A DNA stretch of 42,514 bases from contig JAQXDR010000028.1 of NCBI GenBank assembly GCA_029251265.1, positions 1 through 42,514 of the forward strand. The letters run 5' to 3'. The position numbers and the translations under genes are program-made. The notes below the pieces were generated by a model. That model ran no database searches and was not told where the DNA came from. It worked only from the letters and a program-made list of their open reading frames with translations. This DNA is from Pseudoprimorskyibacter sp. Its GTDB lineage: Bacteria; Pseudomonadota; Alphaproteobacteria; Rhodobacterales; Rhodobacteraceae. Below, one piece after another: positions 16,316 to 24,075 of the stretch. Position 1 is the first letter of the stretch. Every line of letters begins with the position of its first letter.

Positions 16316-18037
16316 ATGAGTACCCGTACAGACATGAAAACATCCGCAAACAACACAAATAACATCTTGGTTGCACGCTTTCGTGAAATCGTTGGATCAC
16401 GCTATGTTCTGACCAATCCAAAAAGCATGGAACGTTTTTGCAAAGGGTTCCGCTCAGGGCAGGGCCCGGCACTGGCAGTTGTTCGACCGGGCAAGTTGCT
16501 CGAGCAATGGAAAATCCTTGAGGCGTGCGTTGCTGCGGACAAAATCGTGATCATGCAAGCCGCCAATACAGGCCTGACAGAGGGATCAACCCCAAATGGT
16601 GAATATGATCGAGATGTGGTCATCATCTCGACCAACAGAATGGATCAGATCCAGACATTGGATTCAGGCCGTCAAATTGTTAGTTTTCCCGGCTCCACAT
16701 TATTCGGATTGGAAAAATTACTCGCACCGTTGAACCGCCAACCCCATTCGGAAATCGGGTCTAGTTGCATCGGGGCGTCTATCATGGGGGGCGTTTGCAA
16801 CAACTCGGGCGGCGCACTCATTGAACGGGGACCATCATATACAGAGCTGTCTTTGTATGCGCAGATCACCGAAGACGGAAAGCTGGAACTGGTCAACCAT
16901 CTTGGCCTGTACCTTGGTGATACAGCAGAGACCATCCTCAACAGACTTGAAACGGGCGACTACAACGAAAACGATTTTGAGGAAACAAATCGCAAGGCCA
17001 GCGACACCGATTACAATCAACGTGTGCGCGAAGTTAATGAACCAAGCCCTGCTAGGTTCAATGCCGACAAGAGACGACTGTATGAAGCATCGGGGTGCGC
17101 GGGTAAACTCGCCGTTTTTGCAGTTAGGCTTGACACGTACCCGCTCAATATAAACGAGCAGGTCTTCTACATCGGTACAAACGACACGCAGGTGCTGACG
17201 GATTTGCGTCGCTATGTATTGGCCGAGTTTGAGACGCTACCGGTCAGTGGCGAATATATGCACAAAGACGTCTACGATATTTCAGAATCTTACGGAAAAG
17301 ATACTGTCATTATGATTGATAAACTGGGCACGGATCGATTGCCCATGTTCTTTGCGCTCAAAGGTGCGATTGACGCCAGATGGAACAAGCTGCCCTTCGT
17401 CCCAAAGAATATTACAGACCGCGTCATGCAGGGTCTGTCCAGGCTCTGGCCGAACGTGTTGCCAAAACGCATGCGGGACTTTCGTAAACGCTATGATCAC
17501 CATCTGATCTTGAAAATGCGCGATGGCGGAATTGATGAGGCCAGAACATATCTGTCGTCCCATCTGACCGGCGAAGACGGCGCATTTTTTGCCTGCACCC
17601 CGCGCGAGGCGAAAATCGCAGGGTTGCATCGCTTTGCAGCGGCAGGAGCTGCGGTTCGGTATCAAAACGTAAACCCCAGTCAGGTCGAAGACATCCTCGC
17701 GCTGGATATTGCGCTGCGGCGGGATGATCGAGAGTGGTTCGAAGTCTTACCGCCCGAAATTGCCGAGGGTCTGAGCCACAAGCTGTATTACGGGCACTTG
17801 TTCTGCCATGTTCTGCATCAGGATTACGTTGTCAAAAAGGGATACGATCCCAAAGCTATAAAGTCCGCCATGCTTGCCATTCTGGATCGCCGGGGGGCGG
17901 AATATCCGGCTGAACATAATGTCGGGCATCTTTACGCGGCCAAGCCTGATCTAGCAGCGCATTATCACTGCTGTGATCCGACCAATTCCCTGAACCCCGG
18001 TCTTGGTAAGATGTCAAAGGCCAAACATTACGCTTGA
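16316..18037 (+). CDS. dld: Quinone-dependent D-lactate dehydrogenase
   Basis: A 573-residue FAD enzyme that oxidises D-lactate to pyruvate and feeds electrons to the membrane quinone pool. Length and features match E. coli Dld (about 571 residues): the FAD-binding segment IMQAANTGLTEGSTP (about residues 80-94), SEIGSSCIGASIMGGVCNNSGG, and the C-terminal membrane-binding domain with EYPAEHNVGHLY and CCDPTNSLNPG. It has no signal peptide and is a peripheral membrane protein. AAGGAA precedes the ATG. It is divergent from tetR, and a 21-bp palindrome sits in its promoter region. The next gene, a methyltransferase, follows after 47 bases. Confidence 0.95.
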   Translation: MSTRTDMKTSANNTNNILVARFREIVGSRYVLTNPKSMERFCKGFRSGQGPALAVVRPGKLLEQWKILEACVAADKIVIMQAANTGLTEGSTPNGEYDRDVVIISTNRMDQIQTLDSGRQIVSFPGSTLFGLEKLLAPLNRQPHSEIGSSCIGASIMGGVCNNSGGALIERGPSYTELSLYAQITEDGKLELVNHLGLYLGDTAETILNRLETGDYNENDFEETNRKASDTDYNQRVREVNEPSPARFNADKRRLYEASGCAGKLAVFAVRLDTYPLNINEQVFYIGTNDTQVLTDLRRYVLAEFETLPVSGEYMHKDVYDISESYGKDTVIMIDKLGTDRLPMFFALKGAIDARWNKLPFVPKNITDRVMQGLSRLWPNVLPKRMRDFRKRYDHHLILKMRDGGIDEARTYLSSHLTGEDGAFFACTPREAKIAGLHRFAAAGAAVRYQNVNPSQVEDILALDIALRRDDREWFEVLPPEIAEGLSHKLYYGHLFCHVLHQDYVVKKGYDPKAIKSAMLAILDRRGAEYPAEHNVGHLYAAKPDLAAHYHCCDPTNSLNPGLGKMSKAKHYA

Positions 18038-18084
18038 ACGGCGCAATCGTGTTAGCATGACCGGATATTTGGAAAGGGTCCGCA

Positions 18085-18714
18085 ATGTCAGATATCCCGG
18101 TCACGCTTGATAATGCCTATAACCTCAAAGACATCGAACAGACCAAAACGCTGTATCGTCAATGGGCTAAAGATTACGATGAAAGTTTTGGGGCGCAGAT
18201 GGGGTATGTTGCCCCCGCGCGGGTTGCCGAGGCATTCAAAAACGAAGCCGATGGCAACACAACACCCGTATTGGACGTAGGAGCAGGAACGGGACTTTTG
18301 GCACAGCATCTTTGCGATCATATCATTGATGCCTTGGATGTTTCGGCTGAAATGCTTGCGGTCGCCCGATCAAAACAACTTTACAGGCGTTTGCTTCCAG
18401 CGGATCTGACGCAGCCCTTGCCTGTAGAGGATGGCGTATATGGCGCCGTCGTCTCTTCGGGAACCTTCACGCATGGACATGTTGGTCCTGAATGCTTGCC
18501 TGAACTGTTGCGCGTCACTCGCAGCGGGGCGCTTTTCGCCTGTGGTGTCGCAATGCACGTTTTTGATGATATGAGGTTCGGGTCCGCCCTCGCGCGATTA
18601 CAGGCAACAAATAAAATCGGTCCGTTGCGATTTGTAGAAATGCCTCTTTACAGTGGTTCGGAACACGAGCGCAGCCGTGATATGGGGTTGGTGGTTCTGT
18701 TTCGCAAACAATGA
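18085..18714 (+). CDS. Class I SAM-dependent methyltransferase
   Basis: A 209-residue Rossmann-type methyltransferase (Methyltransf_11/25 type). Motif I is VLDVGAGTGLL (about residues 63-73), motif II contains DALDVSAEML, and the acceptor region has SSGTFTHGHVGPE. The start ATG at 18085 has GGAAAGGGTCC upstream. It follows dld on the same strand and may share its transcript. The substrate is unknown; relatives of this size act on small molecules. No membrane segment is visible. Confidence 0.82.
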   Translation: MSDIPVTLDNAYNLKDIEQTKTLYRQWAKDYDESFGAQMGYVAPARVAEAFKNEADGNTTPVLDVGAGTGLLAQHLCDHIIDALDVSAEMLAVARSKQLYRRLLPADLTQPLPVEDGVYGAVVSSGTFTHGHVGPECLPELLRVTRSGALFACGVAMHVFDDMRFGSALARLQATNKIGPLRFVEMPLYSGSEHERSRDMGLVVLFRKQ

Positions 18715-19218
18715 TTGCAGCAGCAAGCTATGAGCGTTGGATTTGGTAGGTCAACCGCCAAAAAAAATCGTCGTTGGATGGTATTGTGTCTTTGCAGAAA
18801 ATTTGCTGGACTAAAGATGCGTGAAAATCCGACTGTTCATAGAAATCACGGTGCAGAAAAGCAAAAAACATGATGCGACTAGAATTGAATATTCTTCACG
18901 ACGAAACATCAAGCAAACGGCGTTTTTCATATTGTAGTGATTGCATGAACAGACGAACAAACTGTTTGCAAGTTATCCGGTTCCAGAAACAGCTTTTATA
19001 TGAGGCGCAAACGTAAAGACTAAGCCTTTGCAGAAAAACAACTTGCGCCTTTTGTGAAGAAACGCGAGCCTCTGATCTGGCTAAAATAACCGAACAACAT
19101 GATTAAGCTGTATGGTAGGCACTTTAGTCTGTTTATATGAGGTCTCAGATCAAAGGGATCCACAATCTGGCCAAAGGATAGGAGCATTATCCACGGCCAT
19201 AACCAACAGGGGGCACTC
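18715..19218. other. 504-base intergenic region before the ABC transporter
   Basis: No coding sequence is convincing here on either strand, and there is no trace of a binding-protein gene. The only structure noted is an inverted repeat with 8-bp arms, AGGCGCAA (19003-19010) and TTGCGCCT (19043-19050), separated by 32 bases. It probably holds the promoter and regulatory DNA of the proW-proV pair. Confidence 0.5.
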
Positions 19219-20250
19219 ATGGCCCGATACGATGGCGTGTTCGACACGCTAGGTCTACGTGAATGGTGTGACGTGGACAAGAAAGACGGACCTATGTCCA
19301 TGGCCCAGTTGCTGGCGCAAACCAGTGGAAACAAAGAGGCTACCGGCGATGTATTGCCCTTTCCATCTTTGGACGAGTTGCACGAATCCTGTTCAGCAAT
19401 TGGCCAGACGCGCGATCTGACGGCAGGAATAGAGGCTGGTTTTTTATCCATACGCAGTACGTTAAAGGCTGTTCTTGATCCAATAACTGATCCTCTTAGC
19501 TGGATGCTGGATGGGATGCTTTGGGTTTTTGAATCCACGGCTTGGTGGATCATGGTGCCTTTGCTGATCATTATAAGCTGGACCGTTAGTCGATCCGTTG
19601 GAGTGACGGTGTTTGTGGCAATCGTCATGTTGTTTTTCGGGTTTATCGACCACTATGAAGTGGCAATGCAGACATTGTCTATCATCTTTGTCTGTACTGG
19701 TCTGTCCGTCATCGTAGGGGTCCCGATTGGCATCGGTATGTCGAAATCAAACGCCGCCCAACGGGGTATCATCCCGATATTGGATTTGCTTCAAACTTTG
19801 CCAACGTTTGTATATCTCATCCCACTTATTTTCTTGTTTTCGGTCACGGAATCAAAACTTTATGGGATCGCTATCATTCTATATGCAATCGTGCCAGTGA
19901 TCCGTTTGACCGACCTTGGTATCCGGCTTGTCGACAAAGATGTGATCGAAGCTGCCAATTCATTTGGTATGAACGCGTGGCAAAAGTTGACCCGTGTTGA
20001 ACTGCCTTTGGCGCTGCCTAACATTATGGCGGGGGTGAACCAGACGATCATGATGAGCCTTGCAATGGTTGTTATCGCATCTCTTGTATCAGCCCCAGGT
20101 TTGGGTGTGCTTGTTTTGCGCGGTATCCGCAATCTTGAACTGGGCGTGGGTATCGTGGCAGGCATTGGCATCGTGCTTTTGGCAGTGATCCTTGATCGTG
20201 TGTCTAAGGCGGCGCTTAGCCGTGTTGACAAACAAAATCTGACCAAATGA
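19219..20250 (+). CDS. proW: ProW-type quaternary-amine ABC transporter permease
   Basis: A 343-residue inner-membrane permease for glycine betaine, choline or proline uptake. The long hydrophilic N-terminus (about 90 residues) is followed by six or so membrane segments and the permease-ATPase contact loop EAANSFGMNAWQKLTRVELPLALP (about residues 247-270). GGGGGC precedes the ATG. The ATPase gene overlaps its stop. Normally a periplasmic binding protein completes the system, but none is encoded on either side here. Confidence 0.9.
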   Translation: MARYDGVFDTLGLREWCDVDKKDGPMSMAQLLAQTSGNKEATGDVLPFPSLDELHESCSAIGQTRDLTAGIEAGFLSIRSTLKAVLDPITDPLSWMLDGMLWVFESTAWWIMVPLLIIISWTVSRSVGVTVFVAIVMLFFGFIDHYEVAMQTLSIIFVCTGLSVIVGVPIGIGMSKSNAAQRGIIPILDLLQTLPTFVYLIPLIFLFSVTESKLYGIAIILYAIVPVIRLTDLGIRLVDKDVIEAANSFGMNAWQKLTRVELPLALPNIMAGVNQTIMMSLAMVVIASLVSAPGLGVLVLRGIRNLELGVGIVAGIGIVLLAVILDRVSKAALSRVDKQNLTK

Positions 20251-21305
20251 GGCATGCGAAAATGACAACTCCAAAAGTCGCAATCCGCGGTCTGTATAAA
20301 ATCTTTGGTGCAAACGACAAAGACTTGGTGTCTTTGGTCGAACAAGGCATGGACAAGGCCACCCTGCTTGAAAAGCACGGACATGTGTTAGGTTTGCAAG
20401 ATATCGACATCGATATGCAGCCTGGTGAAATCACGGTCATCATGGGGCTTTCAGGATCAGGGAAGTCTACCTTGATCCGACATCTGAATCGTTTGATCGA
20501 TCCCACTGCGGGTGAAATCCTGATCGACGGTGAGGATGTCATGAAGCTCGGTGTGGATGCGCTTCGGCTAATGCGACAAAAACGCATGTCGATGGTCTTT
20601 CAAAAATTTGCATTGTTGCCCCATCAAACAGTCCTGCAAAACGCTGGTATGCCCCTGTCTGTGCAAGGTATTGACGCTGATACCATCGACACAGCGGCTA
20701 GAAAATGGCTCGATCGTGTGGGTCTGAGTGGGTTCGAGGATCGCTTCCCGGCTCAGCTTTCAGGTGGCATGCAGCAGCGCGTCGGCATCGCCCGAGCACT
20801 GACGGCCAATACAGACATTATGCTTATGGATGAGGCCTTTTCAGCGCTTGACCCTTTGATCCGGACAGATATGCAAGATCTGCTTTTGGAGTTGCAGCAG
20901 GAATTACACAAAACGATTGTGTTTATCACCCATGATCTGGACGAAGCGTTAAAACTTGCTGACCACCTAGTAATATTGAAAGACGGAGCAATCGTCCAAC
21001 AGGGAGAGCCGCAAAATATTTTGTTGAATCCGTGTGATCCATACATCGAAGATTTTGTGAGCGACATCAATCGCGGACGGGTTCTTCGGGTGGGGTCAGT
21101 GATGCAAGATCTTCAACAGGACAGCTTTGACGGCGATGTTTCGGTGGACAGCAACCTTGAAAGCCTGATTGCCAAGTCGGATGGTGACACCAGTCAGGTC
21201 TTCCGTGTTCTGAACGGTGACAAAGTTGTAGGACAACTGGACATGAAGGTTCTGGTGCGTGCCCTTGTACCGCGGATAAGCGGTCAGCCCCGCAGTGTAA
21301 AATGA
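20247..21305 (+). CDS. proV: ProV-type quaternary-amine ABC transporter ATPase
   Basis: A 352-residue ATPase of the ProV/OpuAA family. It has Walker A GLSGSGKST (about residues 70-78), signature LSGGMQQR, Walker B IMLMDEAFSALDP and a His switch FITHDLDEA; a C-terminal extension of about 80 residues corresponds to the regulatory CBS-like region. The ATG at 20247 overlaps the permease stop (ATGA); a second ATG at 20262 has GAGG about nine bases ahead and is equally possible. It energises uptake of an osmolyte or methylated amine together with ProW. Confidence 0.9.
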   Translation: MRHAKMTTPKVAIRGLYKIFGANDKDLVSLVEQGMDKATLLEKHGHVLGLQDIDIDMQPGEITVIMGLSGSGKSTLIRHLNRLIDPTAGEILIDGEDVMKLGVDALRLMRQKRMSMVFQKFALLPHQTVLQNAGMPLSVQGIDADTIDTAARKWLDRVGLSGFEDRFPAQLSGGMQQRVGIARALTANTDIMLMDEAFSALDPLIRTDMQDLLLELQQELHKTIVFITHDLDEALKLADHLVILKDGAIVQQGEPQNILLNPCDPYIEDFVSDINRGRVLRVGSVMQDLQQDSFDGDVSVDSNLESLIAKSDGDTSQVFRVLNGDKVVGQLDMKVLVRALVPRISGQPRSVK

Positions 21306-21339
21306 TACAGCACTACGCAATCTGATGAAGTTATCAATG

Positions 21340-21370
21340 TACAGGCTCCGGATCATGTTCAGAGCCTGTA
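21340..21370. terminator. Hairpin between convergent proV and RTX genes
   Basis: TACAGGCTC and GAGCCTGTA form a perfect 9-bp stem around a 13-base loop in the short gap between two converging genes. A TCGTTTATGG stretch follows on the plus strand. It probably ends transcripts from one or both sides. Confidence 0.6.
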
Positions 21371-21389
21371 TCGTTTATGGTATTCGGTG

Positions 21390-23963
21390 TTAAAACACGA
21401 AGTGGTCTTGGGTCAGGTCCGCAGCATTGATATTGACCAGTGTCACCGTATTGCCGGCCTCATCTGCAATGACCGCATCATTGCCAACTGATGACAGTGC
21501 ACCGCCAGTCAGGGCTGCATAATTTGCAATATTGGTCGCAGATAGGTCCAGAGCCTCGCCAAAGACGGAAATTTCGAAATCCGTTACTGTGTCTGTACCG
21601 TAATCTTGAACTAGAACAAAAACGTCCGCGCCTGCTCCGCCAGTGAATTCGTCATCGCCTTTGCTGTCGGTCAAACGATCATCGCCTGCGCCCCCAATCA
21701 AGGTATCATTGCCGAAATATCCCTGTAGAGTGTTGTTTCCAGCGTTTCCAACAAGCGTATTATCGCGGCCGTTGCCGCCGGCGTCGATATTCTTGATCCC
21801 TGTTAAGGTGAGATGTTCCAAGTGTTGGCTATGGGTTTTGAGAGTGTAGTTTGCTGAAGAAAAAACGTGATCATTGCCTTCGCCAACCAATTCGACAATC
21901 TTATCCTTGGTTTTGTCGACGTAGTATACGTCATCGCCCTGACCACCGATCATGCTGTCGACGCCGCTGTTGCCTTTCAAACTGTCGTCACCCAAGCCGC
22001 CGATCAAGGTATCTGCGCCACCCCCCCCAGTCAGAAGATTTGCACCCGCGCCACCCGTGATCATGTTGTCGCGCGCGTTGCCCTTGCCAAAATTATCACC
22101 AGACCCGGTCAGCACGAGATTTTCGATGTGCTGTCCATAGGTCTTCATCGCAAGATTGAATTTTGCAAAAAGGGTGTCGATGCCTTCGCCGGCCAGTTCG
22201 ACGATCTTGTCGGCGGCACGATCCAATGTGTAGCTGTCATCACCCTGACCACCGATCATGCTGTCGACGCCGCTATCACCAAACAAGCTGTCATTCCCTA
22301 AGCCGCCGAAAAGAGTGTCGTCCGCACCGCCACCCGTCAAAAGATTATGCCCTGCATTGCCCGTGATGATATTTGCGGCCCCATTGCCCTTACCAATAAT
22401 GTTTCCACTGCCAGTCAGGGTTAGGTTTTCAATAAATTGGCTTTGCGTTTTTAGGCGAACGTCTACCGACGCTTCGACGCTGTCATCTCCTTCGCCTGAA
22501 AGCTCGTTCACACTGTCGGCAAGATCATCAACAATAAACAAGTCATTCCCGGACCCACCGATCATGGTGTCAGCCCCCGATCCACCATTTAACGTGTCGT
22601 TGCCATCCAGACCCTCCAAACGATCATCGCCGCCAAGGGCATCGATCAGGTCCGCACCGGATGTTCCGACCAAGATGTCAGCATTTTGGGTTGCGCCTGC
22701 TGTTTGAATATCAAAATTTGCAGCTGTCAGCGTTACGCCAAAGACATCGTCGTGAAAGATCCGCACGATGGCCCCGCCGGTGGTTTCCAGTCGCCAAACG
22801 TTGGAGAATTCATCCGTAACGGCAGCCACCGCATCGCTAGGGGTTGTAAACCCTGAATCATGCAGAACTATGATTTCGGTATCCAAGTCGAAATCGGTAA
22901 GGGTCAGCATTCCATTGGTATTTTTAATGTCGAAACGATCTGTTCCTTCACCCGCAAAAACTGTGTCAGATCCCGCACTGTTTCGGAAAATATCACTACC
23001 ATCCCCGCCATCCAGAGTGTCATCACCATCCCCGCCATCCAGAGTGTCATCCCCTAACTGTCCAAAAAGGATGTCGTTGCCCAATCCGCCTAATAAAAGG
23101 TCATCACCTGCATTGCCTTGTATTTGATCAGCCCCACCAAGACCCTCAATCGTATCGGCAAGACGTGTCCCAAAAACAGTGACGTCGTCGCCTTCGGTAA
23201 CAATGGGGGGAGTGCTGCCTTGTGCAACAAACCCGTCGATTTCATAGCCAATATCTGCCAAAATCGCCAAATCATTATTGGTTAAAAGTTTCCTTGTGCC
23301 CGGTCCGATGGTCGGATCCAACGCGTCGTCGCCATCATTGTGGCCATCTTCGATGTGACCACCATCACTTTCAACAGGAATGCCCTGGCCGGAGGACTGT
23401 ATCATCGCATTAGGGCCGGTAAAGACATCGTCAGACACGAAGCTGTCAAAGGTAGAGGACGTGCCAAATCCAAAAATATGGACGATCTCGTGTATTGCCA
23501 CAGAGAGAAAATCATAAAATCCCTCTACGGCTTGATCCAGATCAAAGCTCCAGTCTGCATCAGGATCAAAGGTGACCGTTCCCGCCCACGGTTCATAATT
23601 TGTGACAGGACCATTGCCACGAAAATCGTCCGAGATCCGGCTGCGAAAAATATCTCCGCTGATATTCAAACCCGTCGGACCGGCTCTTCCCAATGCGCCA
23701 CCCAGATCCTCGGCCCCAACAAAAATCAGCATATCGTCGATCGGATCTGTCAGGGTAATTGGTATCTTGGCGGAATCGCGATCTGAAGGATTGGTGACCT
23801 GCATGACATTGCCGGCAGCAACCGACGCAAAATCATCGTTCAACACACCCCCTAGATACTCTCCAGCAGCCTCAAGCGCTGCCCGCGCATTGGCATTGTC
23901 AAAAAAGCCAGACGTATCGAGGCTGTAATCAAATACTATGGAGACCATGGCGCACACATCCAT
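21390..23963 (-). CDS. RTX-repeat secreted protein with N-terminal zinc-protease-like domain
   Basis: An 857-residue, very acidic protein. Residues about 60-245 form a metalloprotease-like domain with HEIVHIFGFG (His158, Glu159, His162); position 168, where metzincins carry the third ligand, is Thr, and His203 in SDGGHIEDGH is a candidate third ligand, followed by DIGYEID. Residues about 265-460 and the C-terminal part hold RTX nonapeptide motifs (GGxGxDxLxG) that bind calcium. Three tandem 102-residue units lie at 465-770. There is no N-terminal signal peptide; the C-terminus ends in hydrophobic DHFVF after a long RTX block, as in type I secretion substrates. No secretion genes are adjacent. 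ATG 23963 and ATG 23948 are both possible starts. Confidence 0.87.
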   Translation of the reverse strand: MDVCAMVSIVFDYSLDTSGFFDNANARAALEAAGEYLGGVLNDDFASVAAGNVMQVTNPSDRDSAKIPITLTDPIDDMLIFVGAEDLGGALGRAGPTGLNISGDIFRSRISDDFRGNGPVTNYEPWAGTVTFDPDADWSFDLDQAVEGFYDFLSVAIHEIVHIFGFGTSSTFDSFVSDDVFTGPNAMIQSSGQGIPVESDGGHIEDGHNDGDDALDPTIGPGTRKLLTNNDLAILADIGYEIDGFVAQGSTPPIVTEGDDVTVFGTRLADTIEGLGGADQIQGNAGDDLLLGGLGNDILFGQLGDDTLDGGDGDDTLDGGDGSDIFRNSAGSDTVFAGEGTDRFDIKNTNGMLTLTDFDLDTEIIVLHDSGFTTPSDAVAAVTDEFSNVWRLETTGGAIVRIFHDDVFGVTLTAANFDIQTAGATQNADILVGTSGADLIDALGGDDRLEGLDGNDTLNGGSGADTMIGGSGNDLFIVDDLADSVNELSGEGDDSVEASVDVRLKTQSQFIENLTLTGSGNIIGKGNGAANIITGNAGHNLLTGGGADDTLFGGLGNDSLFGDSGVDSMIGGQGDDSYTLDRAADKIVELAGEGIDTLFAKFNLAMKTYGQHIENLVLTGSGDNFGKGNARDNMITGGAGANLLTGGGGADTLIGGLGDDSLKGNSGVDSMIGGQGDDVYYVDKTKDKIVELVGEGNDHVFSSANYTLKTHSQHLEHLTLTGIKNIDAGGNGRDNTLVGNAGNNTLQGYFGNDTLIGGAGDDRLTDSKGDDEFTGGAGADVFVLVQDYGTDTVTDFEISVFGEALDLSATNIANYAALTGGALSSVGNDAVIADEAGNTVTLVNINAADLTQDHFVF
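21654..22571 (-). repeat. Three tandem 306-bp (102-residue) coding repeats in the RTX gene
   Basis: Unit 1 spans 22571-22266, unit 2 spans 22265-21960 and unit 3 spans 21959-21654. Each begins with D-S/T-MIGG and contains the conserved blocks VEL-x-GEG, LTGSG, GKGN, NLLTGGG and, in units 1 and 2, GGLG-x-DSL-x-G-x-SGV. Units 1 and 2 keep all blocks; unit 3 is more diverged towards its end. Confidence 0.8.
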
Positions 23964-24075
23964 CCTGTAATGAGATCAAAAGAGCACTATCTAATGGTAT
24001 CGTGCCGCAATTACATCACGCAAGCAAACCAAAGCCGAGATCTTTACACAAATGCGTGTACTGGCAGCGGCTCAG

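Noticed and set aside
23340-23786. Long plus-strand frames antisense to the RTX gene
   Set aside because: These are shadows of a repetitive, Asp/Gly-rich coding strand; the minus frame has clear domains.
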